7,145 nucleotides of DNA from Solirubrobacterales bacterium (GCA_017354065.1 JAFMRN010000121.1:1-7145); one strand, 5' to 3'; numbered from the stretch's first letter, positions 1-6,844 are shown. The notes: a model not told the origin generated them from the letters alone. Numbers and translations: made by a program.

Positions 1-864
1 CGGCGCGTCCTCGGCGGTGATGTCGGCGGTCAGGTCCGAGCCGCCGATGTCCGCCGCGACGCTGGCAAGCGCCTCAGCAGCCGGCGGGATGTCCAGCACG
101 ATCACGTGGGCGCCGTCACGCGCCAGGGTCTCGGCCATCGCCTTGCCGATGCCGCGGGCCGCACCGGTGACCAGCGCGACCTTGCCGGCCAGCGGCTTGT
201 CCCAGTCGAGCTCGACGGGGTTGGCGTATGGCGAGATCCGGATCACCTGTCCGGAGACATAAGCGCTGCGCGGTGAGAGCAGGAAGCGAAGCGTCGACTC
301 GATCTGGTTGTCGGCCTTGTTGGCCACGTACACCAGTTGTGCGGTCGAGCCCTTCTTGACCTCCTTGCCGACGGAGCGCACAAAGCCCTCCAGCGCGCGC
401 TGGGCGACCTGGACGCGCGGGTTGCGCAACAGCTCGGGCGTGGCGCCGACGACGACAACCCGGCCGCTGTTCTCCAGACGGCGGATGACGGGGTGGAAGA
501 ACTCATACAGCGCGACCAGCTGCTCAGAGCTCTCAATGCCGCTGGCGTCGAACACCAGGGCCTTGAACTTCTGCTCCGGGTTGGTCTCCGCGTTGAAGAC
601 CTTCGCGTCGAGGTTCGCGCCGGCCGCGGCGGAGCGGAGCTCCTCCTGCAGCGGCGTGTAGGTCTCGGCCCCGATCGCGGCGAGCGTGCCGGCGATGGCG
701 GCGGCGAACTTGGAACCGGGTGCGGCGCCCAGGAGCACCGGACCGTCGATCACGGGCTTGCCGGGCTCGAAGCGATCCAGCTCCACCGGTGAGGGCAGAC
801 CGAGCTGCTTGGCGACGGTCTTGCCGATCGGAGTGTTGACCAGATCTGTGTAGCGATCAGACAT
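1..864 (-). CDS. fabG4: High-molecular-weight 3-ketoacyl-CoA/ACP reductase, FabG4-like (3' end cut by window edge)
   Basis: This is an NAD(P)H-dependent 3-ketoacyl thioester reductase. The frame is open from an ATG at 864 to the window edge, giving 288 residues of a family usually about 450 long. The N-terminal part (about 1-215) is the flavodoxin-like extension that distinguishes HMwFabG from ordinary 250-residue FabG; it shows GRVVVVGATPE at 134-144 and AQRALEGF at 154-161, both close to mycobacterial FabG4 as I remember it. The catalytic Rossmann domain then begins with the cofactor loop TGAARGIG at 233-240. Asp258, at the end of the second beta strand, suggests NADH preference, as known for M. 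tuberculosis FabG4. The Ser-Tyr-Lys active site lies beyond the edge. The gene starts 2 nt after the thiolase stop and is surely co-transcribed with it. The family call is firm; the physiological substrate (beta-oxidation, elongation or hydroxybutyryl-CoA) is open. Confidence 0.93.
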   Translation of the reverse strand, partial: MSDRYTDLVNTPIGKTVAKQLGLPSPVELDRFEPGKPVIDGPVLLGAAPGSKFAAAIAGTLAAIGAETYTPLQEELRSAAAGANLDAKVFNAETNPEQKFKALVFDASGIESSEQLVALYEFFHPVIRRLENSGRVVVVGATPELLRNPRVQVAQRALEGFVRSVGKEVKKGSTAQLVYVANKADNQIESTLRFLLSPRSAYVSGQVIRISPYANPVELDWDKPLAGKVALVTGAARGIGKAMAETLARDGAHVIVLDIPPAAEALASVAADIGGSDLTADITAEDAP

Positions 865-866
865 GT

Positions 867-2150
867 TTATGCCCCTTCAACGATTGCGGTGACACCGAGT
901 CCGCCGGCAGCGCAGACCGAAATCAGGCCCTTGGAACCGGCACCCTTCTCATGCAGTGACTTGGCCAGACCGGCGACCAGGCGGCCACCGGTGGCGCCGA
1001 ACGGGTGGCCCGCGCCGAGCGAGCCGCCGTTCGGGTTCAGCTTGTCCCGGTCGAGCGCGCCGACCGGCGTGTCGCGGCCAAGCCGCTCCTTGTTGAAGAC
1101 CGGGTCCTCCCAGGCCTTCAGCGTCGCAAGCACCTGGGCTGCGAACGCCTCATGGATCTCGTACTGGTCAAAGTCCTGGAACTTGATCCCGTTGCGGTCA
1201 AGCAGCTTCGGCACCGCGTAGGCCGGCGCCAGCAGCAGGCCCTCACGGGCGTGCACGTGGTCGATCGCGGCGGTCTGACCGTCAACGAAGTAAGCCAGGA
1301 CCGGGTAGCCGTTCGCCTTGGCCCACTCCTCGGAGGCCAGCAGCACGGCGCTGGCCCCGTCTGACAGCGGAGTCGAGTTACCGGCGGTCATCGTGCCCTC
1401 AGGGCCACCGAAGGCCGGCTTCAGCTTGGCCAGCTTCTCCACGCTGGAGTCGGGACGCAGCGTCTGGTCGCGCTCGAGCCCGAGGTACGGGGTCACGAGG
1501 TCGTCCTGGAAGCCGCGGTCATAGGCGGCTGCCAGGTTCTGGTGGGAGCGCGCCGCGAGCTCGTCCTGCTCTTCGCGGCTGATGCCCCACTCCTTGGCCG
1601 TGACGGCGGTGTGCTCACCCATTGACAGGCCCGTGCGCGGCTCTGAGTTACGCGGGATCTCCGGCACGACCTGGCCGGGGCGCAGCTTGGCCAGCGCCTT
1701 CAGGCGACCCTGGTTGGTCTTGGCGCGGTTGGCCTCGAGCAGGATGTTGCGCAGATCCTCATTCAGCGTGATCGGCGCGTCTGATGTCGTGTCGACACCG
1801 CACGCTATACCCGAGTCGATCTGACCGAGCGCGATCTTGTTGGCGATGATGATCGCGGCCTCAAGGCCGGTGCCGCACGCCTGCTGTAGGTCCAGGGCGC
1901 TGGTGGCCGGGCCGAGCTTGGTGCCGAGCACCGACTCGCGTACGAGGTTGAAGTCGCGGCTGTGCTTGAGCACCGCACCGCCGGCAACCTCGCCCAGTGC
2001 CTTGCCCTCCAGACCGAACTTGGTGACCAACGCGTCAAGCGTCGTGGTCAGCATGTCCTGGTTGGACGCCTTCGCATAAGGCCCGTCTTGGCGTGCGAAC
2101 GGAATCCGAGTACCACCGAGGATGGCCACCCGGCGGACGCTTGAGTTCAT
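867..2150 (-). CDS. fadA2: Acetyl-CoA C-acetyltransferase (thiolase), FadA2-like
   Basis: This thiolase catalyses reversible condensation of two acyl-CoA units or thiolytic cleavage of 3-ketoacyl-CoA. It is 427 residues, a normal thiolase length. Visible signatures are the acyl-accepting Cys92 in QQACGTGLEAA, the motif EIHEAFAAQ with His333, GAGHPFGATGG with His382, and the C-terminal CAAGGLG with Cys413, so the full catalytic set (Cys, His, His, Cys) is intact. The motifs KHSRDFNL (62-69) and NSEPRTGLSMGEHTAVTAK (168-186) match the mycobacterial FadA2 subgroup as I remember it, rather than PhaA-type enzymes. The ATG at 2150 has a good AGGAG site. The stop is followed after 2 nt by the FabG4-like gene. 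In M. tuberculosis the two homologues are also neighbours but, from memory, divergently oriented. Whether it works in degradation or synthesis cannot be told from sequence. Confidence 0.93.
   Translation of the reverse strand: MNSSVRRVAILGGTRIPFARQDGPYAKASNQDMLTTTLDALVTKFGLEGKALGEVAGGAVLKHSRDFNLVRESVLGTKLGPATSALDLQQACGTGLEAAIIIANKIALGQIDSGIACGVDTTSDAPITLNEDLRNILLEANRAKTNQGRLKALAKLRPGQVVPEIPRNSEPRTGLSMGEHTAVTAKEWGISREEQDELAARSHQNLAAAYDRGFQDDLVTPYLGLERDQTLRPDSSVEKLAKLKPAFGGPEGTMTAGNSTPLSDGASAVLLASEEWAKANGYPVLAYFVDGQTAAIDHVHAREGLLLAPAYAVPKLLDRNGIKFQDFDQYEIHEAFAAQVLATLKAWEDPVFNKERLGRDTPVGALDRDKLNPNGGSLGAGHPFGATGGRLVAGLAKSLHEKGAGSKGLISVCAAGGLGVTAIVEGA
872..878 (-). promoter_or_regulatory. Ribosome binding site of the FabG4-like gene
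   Basis: The minus strand reads GAAGGGG here, 7 nt before the ATG at 864. The site lies inside the last codons of the thiolase gene, which fits translational coupling of the two genes and supports the ATG at 864 as the start. Confidence 0.6.
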
Positions 2151-2160
2151 CTTGGAAAAG

Positions 2161-2165
2161 CTCCT
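2161..2165 (-). promoter_or_regulatory. Ribosome binding site of the thiolase gene
   Basis: The minus strand reads AGGAG, 10 nt ahead of the ATG at 2150. It is the clearest Shine-Dalgarno sequence in the window and fixes the thiolase start. Confidence 0.65.
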
Positions 2166-2210
2166 AGTGGGTCGTTGAAGGGCAGCAGTCGTAGCGCCTC
2201 AGGGGGCCAC

Positions 2211-2216
2211 AGATTA
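2211..2216 (-). promoter_or_regulatory. Possible -10 element ahead of the thiolase-FabG operon
   Basis: The 132-bp gap between the PIN toxin stop and the thiolase start is the natural place for a promoter of the fatty-acid pair. The minus strand has TAATCT here, which would give a leader of roughly 50 nt, but no good -35 sits at the right distance. An alternative is TTGACG (2267-2272) with TAGGCG (2244-2249) at 17-bp spacing, which has a good -35 and a poor -10. The element is therefore weakly supported, although separate transcription from this gap is plausible. Confidence 0.22.
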
Positions 2217-2224
2217 GACATACC

Positions 2225-2242
2225 CGGCGGTTCGCGGCGGTT
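2225..2242. repeat. Tandem 8-bp direct repeat, possible regulator site
   Basis: CGGCGGTT occurs at 2225-2232 and again at 2235-2242, a start-to-start spacing of 10 bp, about one helical turn. It lies in the gap upstream of the thiolase gene, between the two candidate promoter elements. In-phase direct repeats can bind dimeric or tandem regulators, but in GC-rich DNA such a short repeat may also be chance. Confidence 0.3.
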
Positions 2243-2282
2243 ACGCCTAGCGCTCCGCGCGCGTCACGTCAAGTTCGAACCG

Positions 2283-2711
2283 TCAGAGGCCGGCGAACGG
2301 GTTCTCGACTCGAACGCCGCCATAGTCCTGGCCGTCATTCAGATCCTCGGAATAGACCGTCGCACAGCCCAGCGCGCGGGCGGCTTCGATAATTGCGGCG
2401 TCCCAGTAAGAGATCTGAAAGCGTTGCTTGGTCTCCGTTGCCGCCAGAAAGATCGGGATCGTCATCGGTTGAACCCGGCGCCACAGAAACTCTCGGACGA
2501 ATCCGCACGCAGCCTCGTGACTCGCACGAACAACGCGTCTGGGATGCGTTGCCTGGAAATAGAACTCTTGGAGAACCTGCACGGAAAGCCAACAGTTCTG
2601 CGTTCTGAACACCTCCATGGCACGCTGGCGCTTGGCCGCCTCCGCCGGGTCGGCTAGAACCCTGTACAGGAGGACGTTAGTGTCGACGAAAACGCTCGTC
2701 GTAGAGCTCAT
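2283..2711 (-). CDS. PIN-domain ribonuclease toxin (VapC-like)
   Basis: This is a PIN-domain protein of 142 residues, the usual size for a VapC toxin, expected to be a Mg-dependent RNase that cuts tRNA or other RNA when released from its antitoxin. The acidic active-site residues are present: Asp10 in VFVDTN, Glu49 in LQEF, Asp104 in SYWDAAI and Asp123 in YSEDLNDG. Nothing suggests inactivation. The only reasonable start is the ATG at 2711, because no closer ATG or GTG precedes the first beta strand, so the reading frame overlaps the antitoxin end by 35 nt. There is no strong Shine-Dalgarno sequence before it, which fits translation coupled to the antitoxin. The family is clear; the RNA target cannot be predicted. 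Confidence 0.9.
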   Translation of the reverse strand: MSSTTSVFVDTNVLLYRVLADPAEAAKRQRAMEVFRTQNCWLSVQVLQEFYFQATHPRRVVRASHEAACGFVREFLWRRVQPMTIPIFLAATETKQRFQISYWDAAIIEAARALGCATVYSEDLNDGQDYGGVRVENPFAGL

Positions 2712-2958
2712 CTCTGGGAATACGGTCGGCAGCCGAAAAGCCGGGCGGGAATTTGGCCGCGGCCGCTTCCAGTCGCTCGTCGAGCAGCTCGCGCAACGCT
2801 TGGTCCGCGCGCTGCCGTTCCTCTGGGTCGTCGTGCAGCATCGACGTCAGCAGGTCGACCACCAGACCGCTCACGGACGTGTCCAGTTCCGCTGCTCTGA
2901 TCCGGACCTCGCGGTACAGGTCCTCGGGGACTGAGACCGTGATGTTCTTGGTGCTCAC
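2677..2958 (-). CDS. Ribbon-helix-helix antitoxin (VapB-like), partner of the PIN toxin
   Basis: This is a 93-residue protein with an N-terminal ribbon-helix-helix DNA-binding fold. The beta strand NITVSVPEDLY (5-15) is followed by two helices to about residue 42. A charged helical stretch (46-68) and the tail DRIPRDELYDERF (78-90) are typical of the toxin-wrapping C terminus of VapB-type antitoxins. It should neutralise the PIN toxin by binding its active-site groove and, with the toxin, repress its own transcription through the ribbon-helix-helix part. The start is GTG at 2958; the Shine-Dalgarno sequence is weak. It begins 12 nt after the GT2 stop, so it may be read through from the glycosyltransferase gene, from its own promoter, or both. 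Confidence 0.88.
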   Translation of the reverse strand: MSTKNITVSVPEDLYREVRIRAAELDTSVSGLVVDLLTSMLHDDPEERQRADQALRELLDERLEAAAAKFPPGFSAADRIPRDELYDERFRRH

Positions 2959-2965
2959 AGTTTCA

Positions 2966-2976
2966 CAGTATCACTG
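2966..2976. promoter_or_regulatory. Candidate antitoxin operator / -10 region
   Basis: The minus strand reads CAGTGATACTG, an inverted repeat of CAGT/ACTG with a 3-bp centre, located 8 nt before the antitoxin GTG and spanning the GT2 stop codon. It contains GATACT (2968-2973), a plausible -10 hexamer that would place a transcription start almost at the GTG and give a nearly leaderless mRNA. TTCAC also occurs on both sides on the plus strand (2962-2966, 2978-2982). Autorepression at a palindrome over the promoter is typical of ribbon-helix-helix antitoxins. No -35 is evident. Confidence 0.3.
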
Positions 2977-3933
2977 CTTCACGACATCACCGGGCGCTTG
3001 CCGGTTCCGGAACAGCACGCTGCCGTACAGATAACCGGCGGTTGCGGCACCCAGGCCGCCGATCACGGCGGCGATCCGGCCGAGCCCGGCCTCACGGTCG
3101 GGGCCGGTGACCGCGGAGATAAGCGAGCGGAAGATCTCCGCGGACAGGGTACGTGTGACGTAGCTGCGCTCTGTGTCGAGTGAGCGCTCATCCCCGAGCG
3201 TGCGGACCAGGGCCTTTGAGACGCCCTCATAGAAACACCGGCGCAACAGGTACCTGGGCTCGGCGCGTGAGGCGGGCACCCAGTGGTCTATCTCGGCGCC
3301 GCGGACCAGGGCGAAGCGGGCGCCGGGGATCTCGCGCGCTGCGCGGATGCAGATCTCGGTCTCCTCACAGCCGAGCGGGTGGCTGCCGAGGCGTCCGATG
3401 TTGACGTCGAACAGACCGGCCTGGTCAAACACCTCACGCCGGAAGGCCATGTTGCAGCCGATCGGGTTGCGTACCTCGCCGGCGTCCGGCTGTCCCCCGT
3501 AGGAGCAGCCGACGACCCACAGGAAGGGATCCGGGAACCAGTCCGGCTGACCGGTCTCCCAGTTGGCGTTCGCGCGGCCGCCGACGCCGGCGATCGAGCT
3601 GTCGCTGAACCCGTCGAGCAGCGCGGCGAGCCAACCCGGGTGGGGACAGGCGTCATCATCCAAGAACGCGACCACGTCAGCCGACGCAAGCGCGATCCCG
3701 GCGTTCCGGGCCGAGGACAACCCCCGGTCGCCGGCGTTGGGCACGACAGTCGCCGCCGGCAAGCGTTCGCGCAGCTGGGCTTCGAGCCCAGGGTTGTGGT
3801 CGACGACCACGATCATCTGGGCCGGGGCAGGCTCCTGCTGGAGGGCCGCCTCAACGCAGCGCACGGTCAGCTCGAGCCGATCATCCGCGAAGGCGCAGAC
3901 GATCACTGAAGCGCTAAGAGGCGTGCCGGTCAC
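2971..3933 (-). CDS. Family 2 glycosyltransferase with C-terminal hydrophobic segment
   Basis: This is an inverting GT-A glycosyltransferase of 320 residues that should transfer a sugar from a nucleotide-sugar donor to a glycan or lipid-linked acceptor on the cytoplasmic face of the membrane. The N terminus (SVIVCAFADD) is the GT2 first strand. Asp45 in VVVDHN and the metal-binding DDD at 92-94 in AFLDDDA are the donor-binding residues. RNPIGCNMAFRREVF (155-169) and GCEETE (188-193) match the acceptor-side region with its acidic catalytic residues. Residues about 287-308 form one hydrophobic stretch that may anchor it in the membrane. The start is the GTG at 3933; a stop at 3955-3957 rules out a much longer N terminus. 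Neighbouring sugar- and lipid-type genes point to surface polysaccharide or glycolipid synthesis. Donor and acceptor are unknown. Confidence 0.9.
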   Translation of the reverse strand: MTGTPLSASVIVCAFADDRLELTVRCVEAALQQEPAPAQMIVVVDHNPGLEAQLRERLPAATVVPNAGDRGLSSARNAGIALASADVVAFLDDDACPHPGWLAALLDGFSDSSIAGVGGRANANWETGQPDWFPDPFLWVVGCSYGGQPDAGEVRNPIGCNMAFRREVFDQAGLFDVNIGRLGSHPLGCEETEICIRAAREIPGARFALVRGAEIDHWVPASRAEPRYLLRRCFYEGVSKALVRTLGDERSLDTERSYVTRTLSAEIFRSLISAVTGPDREAGLGRIAAVIGGLGAATAGYLYGSVLFRNRQAPGDVVKQ

Positions 3934-4001
3934 CGGTCCACACCAGGTACGAAGTCACCCGCACGCCCGGGAAGGTACCTAAGTCTCAGATTTGCGTCCG
4001 C

Positions 4002-4844
4002 TCAGTGCTCAGCATCCGCCGACGTGGTCGTGTTGAACGACCCGCCGCCAACCGCCCTACGCAGCAGACCGGGCGCGAGGCTTCTGGCTATCGCGGCAAG
4101 CTCGTAGTAGCCCGGGACAAAGACCTCGGCCTTGCCTCCAGGACCGGCCTCCAGCACTGCGGCAGCGGCCTTCTCCGGCGTCGAGACGAGCAGGCGCTTG
4201 AGCGGGTGTGCCCGTAGCTCCTTGGCGGGAAACCCCTCAGTGGCGATGAACCCCGGGTTGACCACACCTACGTGGATTCCCTCCGGCGCGAGTTCATGGT
4301 GTAGGCCGTCCCCCCAAGCCAGCAGAGCGGCTTTTGAGGCGCTGTAGGCGGCGGTTCCGGGCCTGCTGACCCTCGCTGCCGTACTCGCCACGTTGACGAT
4401 CGCTGCCCGTGCGGTTGCACTCTCGGGGGTTGCGCCGTTCTGAGCTACGGCGTTGCGCAGCAGACCGAGCACCGCCTCAGTCAGCTGGACCTGGGCGTCG
4501 AAGTTGATCGCCATGGTTTGGGCGACGTTGGCGTAGCCGGCGCTTGCAAACGGAGCCGACCAGCGCGCACCGGCGTTGTTGACCAGCAGGTTCAGATGAC
4601 CGAAGTTCTGCTGTAGGTAGGCGGCAATGCTGGTTGGCGCCTGCGGGTCGGTCAGGTCCGCACGGTAGGCGTGGGCCCGCGGCTCCGGCGCGCTGCGGTT
4701 CAGCTCCGCCGCAAGGGCTTGGATCCGTTCCTCACGGCGTGCCACCAGCACGACGCGGCTGTCGGGCAGCTGGCTGCTCAGCAGACGCGCCAGCGCTTCA
4801 CCGATACCGCTGGACGCGCCCGTAATCAGGGCTACATAGCTCAT
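4002..4844 (-). CDS. Short-chain dehydrogenase/reductase (classical SDR, NADP-type)
   Basis: This is a classical SDR oxidoreductase of 280 residues. The cofactor loop is TGASSGIG at 8-15, and Arg36/Arg37 after the second strand (VARREER) favour NADP(H). NNAG sits at 89-92 and the catalytic tetrad is complete: Asn114, Ser154, Tyr167 and Lys171 (YSASK), followed by NPG at 196-198. The C-terminal tail (243-263, rich in Pro, Leu and Arg) resembles SDRs acting on hydrophobic or membrane substrates, which is only suggestive. The ATG at 4844 lies 12 nt after the hydrolase stop with only a weak Shine-Dalgarno sequence, so the two genes are very likely co-transcribed. It may reduce a keto group on a lipid or sugar handled by the same pathway; the substrate is unknown. 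Confidence 0.92.
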   Translation of the reverse strand: MSYVALITGASSGIGEALARLLSSQLPDSRVVLVARREERIQALAAELNRSAPEPRAHAYRADLTDPQAPTSIAAYLQQNFGHLNLLVNNAGARWSAPFASAGYANVAQTMAINFDAQVQLTEAVLGLLRNAVAQNGATPESATARAAIVNVASTAARVSRPGTAAYSASKAALLAWGDGLHHELAPEGIHVGVVNPGFIATEGFPAKELRAHPLKRLLVSTPEKAAAAVLEAGPGGKAEVFVPGYYELAAIARSLAPGLLRRAVGGGSFNTTTSADAEH

Positions 4845-4856
4845 GAGCGACCGACT

Positions 4857-6815
4857 CTAGGCCAGCTCGTGCCCGTGGTCAGCCAGCACCTTGCGCAGGC
4901 CCTGCTCAAGGCGGTCGCGAACTACCCCCTGCATCCGCAGGGACGCGACCATATGGTCGTCGCTGGGAAGCTCCTCCAAGCTCAGGTTCGGCCAGCGCGA
5001 GACCTGCTGCTGGAATTCGTCGGTGAACACCTGCGAGTAAAGCTTCTCGTTGGTGGTGAGCAGCATCAGCACCTTGACACCACGCTGGTGGAGCTTGTCA
5101 AGCGCGGCCGCCCCTTCAGTGACCTGCTTTGACTCAGATGACTCGGCCCCGATCAGACGTATCCGGTGGGCCACCGCGTCGCGCACTTGGCGCACCTGTG
5201 CCATGCCGATGTGACCGTTGCGCAGTTTGCGGATGATCCCGCCCTCCCGGACCCGCGCCATCAGGTCCTCAAGCTGTCGCTCCTGGAACAGCCCCTCGTC
5301 GTGGACAAAGGAAGCCTGGTTGACACCAAACGCGGCAACTACCTCAGGCGCAGTGAGTCCTGCGTGAAATGCCAAGTACGCGCCGGAGCAGTGGCCGAAC
5401 ATCACAAAGGAGTCGGATACGCCGCGCGAGCGCAGCTCAGACACGACGTTGACGACCTCATTGACGCGCTGTGTGTTGACCAGGTCGTAGGCCTTCTGTG
5501 CGCCCTCTTGGAGGCCGTGATCATCCGGGCCCTCACCGTCCCCTACCTGCTCGCGGTCAAGCCGCACGACCGGAACGCCTGCGGCAGCCCAGCGTCGGGC
5601 GAGATCCACGCTCATCCGGTAGGGCCCGATCTTCCGCAACGTGCCTGAGGTCAGAATGATCACGCCGACTGGCGCCCGCGGGCCTTGCGCCGGCTCGCTG
5701 ACGATCGCATCGATCCCGGCACCGCCGGGCCGCAGCGGGACCAACGTCTCGCGAACCGGGGTGCCAGCGCCGCCGATCGTGATCTGCGCTGTGCTGCTCA
5801 GCGACTGTCCGTTGTCCGGGCTTGAAGCCTGCTGTGGGTGCTCCAGCGCGCCGGCCGGTGCATCCGCCAGCCACTGCAACGTGCGCGCGATCGTGGCCTT
5901 GGGACGCAAAACCTCCGTCTCCAGGCCGTCGACCATCATGTCCTTGTAGTCGCCGCCCGCGGCGGTGGTGACTTCGAAGCCGGCCGCTTCCAGGGCCGTT
6001 TGGAGCGCGGTATCCACGGCCATTCCGTCGCGCCCCAGGAGCAGTGCGCGGCCACCGGCGAGTGCGGGGAACTGCAGCGCGGAGAGGTCACATGCCGCTA
6101 TCGCAGCCCGGGTCTCGGCGGTAATCAGGAAGCCGCCCACATCTATCCCGCCCTCCGGCGCCGAGTCCCGATAGTCCGGCTCATGCTGTGCGCCTACGAC
6201 CCCGGCGTAAGCGGCCAGCTCACGCGCCATTCCACGCCCGCGAGCCCGCACACCCCAGAGGATCAGATCGTCGGCTTCAGCCCCTGCGCTCAGTGCCTTG
6301 GCTGCGATCAGGCCGCCCAGGCCGATTCCGATCAGCGCGACGCGCTCAGCACCGCTGACCTGACGCAGCCAGCGTGTCACGTCAATGACGGCGGTGTACC
6401 AGCGCTCAAATATTCCACTGTCGCGCGGACTGCCGCCACTGTCCCCGGTCCCCGGCAGGTCGATGCGCGCTGCCGCCATTCCGTTTCTGGAGAGCTCCAA
6501 CGCCCAGTGGCGTCGGGCACGGTGTGACTGAAGCTCGTCCCAGCCGAACGGGCCGATGAACAGTGCCGCCACCCGCGGGGTCGCACCGTCCGCGGGCTTG
6601 TGCAGGACCGTGTACACAGGATCACCAGAGCCGGCCACCCACGTCGCGCGGCCGGAAAAGTGGGAACGCAACTCCTGGCCCTGCTCATCAGGCTGAGCCA
6701 GCGCGCCCACAACCTGGCCCCCGCCCGCCGGCGCCGCCTGCGCCATCAAATCGCTGCTCATACCTCTAATCCCTACCCCCATCGAGTTCACAACCACTGG
6801 CATCTCCCAGCGCAC
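4857..6815 (-). CDS. Tandem alpha/beta-hydrolase protein, first domain apparently inactive
   Basis: A 652-residue protein with two alpha/beta-hydrolase domains (about 83-318 and 381-648) joined by a low-complexity linker (about 319-355). Each starts with the same pattern: a hydrophobic strand, a loop, then RIDLPGTGDSGG (117-128) or RLDREQVGDGEG (418-429). In domain 1 the nucleophile elbow reads GIGLG (163-167), with Gly165 where Ser or Cys belongs, and Met293 sits where the His is expected. In domain 2 the elbow is GHCSG (474-478), with Cys476 as likely nucleophile and His621 in SDDHMV as the base; the acid may be Glu590. From memory, domains 1 and 2 resemble exosortase-associated hydrolases 2 and 1 of exopolysaccharide loci. 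No signal peptide is seen. The given start is the outermost GTG; ATG at 6803 (AGAGG 11 nt away) or 6761 (AGGGA 8 nt away) may be the true one. Substrate unknown; an ester or thioester is likely. Confidence 0.85.
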   Translation of the reverse strand: MRWEMPVVVNSMGVGIRGMSSDLMAQAAPAGGGQVVGALAQPDEQGQELRSHFSGRATWVAGSGDPVYTVLHKPADGATPRVAALFIGPFGWDELQSHRARRHWALELSRNGMAAARIDLPGTGDSGGSPRDSGIFERWYTAVIDVTRWLRQVSGAERVALIGIGLGGLIAAKALSAGAEADDLILWGVRARGRGMARELAAYAGVVGAQHEPDYRDSAPEGGIDVGGFLITAETRAAIAACDLSALQFPALAGGRALLLGRDGMAVDTALQTALEAAGFEVTTAAGGDYKDMMVDGLETEVLRPKATIARTLQWLADAPAGALEHPQQASSPDNGQSLSSTAQITIGGAGTPVRETLVPLRPGGAGIDAIVSEPAQGPRAPVGVIILTSGTLRKIGPYRMSVDLARRWAAAGVPVVRLDREQVGDGEGPDDHGLQEGAQKAYDLVNTQRVNEVVNVVSELRSRGVSDSFVMFGHCSGAYLAFHAGLTAPEVVAAFGVNQASFVHDEGLFQERQLEDLMARVREGGIIRKLRNGHIGMAQVRQVRDAVAHRIRLIGAESSESKQVTEGAAALDKLHQRGVKVLMLLTTNEKLYSQVFTDEFQQQVSRWPNLSLEELPSDDHMVASLRMQGVVRDRLEQGLRKVLADHGHELA

Positions 6816-6821
6816 CTCTAA

Positions 6822-6832
6822 AGTGTAAACTA
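6822..6832 (-). promoter_or_regulatory. AT-rich promoter-like patch upstream of the hydrolase gene
   Basis: In otherwise GC-rich DNA the minus strand reads TAGTTTACACT here. It offers two overlapping -10 candidates: TACACT (6822-6827), which would start transcription near 6815, and TAGTTT (6827-6832), which has TTGTAG (6849-6854) 16 bp upstream as a possible -35. It may drive the hydrolase-SDR transcript independently of the upstream glycosyltransferase. Neither candidate matches consensus well. Confidence 0.3.
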
Positions 6833-6844
6833 GCGGCGGCCCTC

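Noticed and set aside
337..792. Long plus-strand open frame opposite the FabG4-like gene
   Set aside because: It is antisense to a well-matched protein, its translation is low-complexity in Arg, Gly and Leu with no recognisable motif, and GC-rich genes routinely leave such frames open on the other strand.
2175..2657. 160-residue plus-strand open frame across the intergenic gap and PIN gene
   Set aside because: It runs antisense to the toxin, whose four active-site acids are in place; the extra frame has no recognisable domain.
2661..2670. Perfect 10-bp palindrome CCTGTACAGG inside the start of the toxin gene
   Set aside because: It falls in toxin codons just after the antitoxin stop, is not repeated nearby, and a single palindrome of this length can occur by chance. 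It could still be an internal operator.
3283..3909. 208-residue plus-strand open frame opposite the GT2 gene
   Set aside because: It is a shadow of the glycosyltransferase, with no motif, start signal or family resemblance.
3934..4001. Possible terminator or promoter between the SDR and GT2 genes
   Set aside because: The 68 bp contain no hairpin with a T tract and no convincing promoter pair. The genes may simply be in one operon.
5838..6527. 229-residue plus-strand open frame opposite the first hydrolase domain
   Set aside because: It lies wholly antisense to the clear hydrolase gene and reads as unstructured composition-driven sequence.
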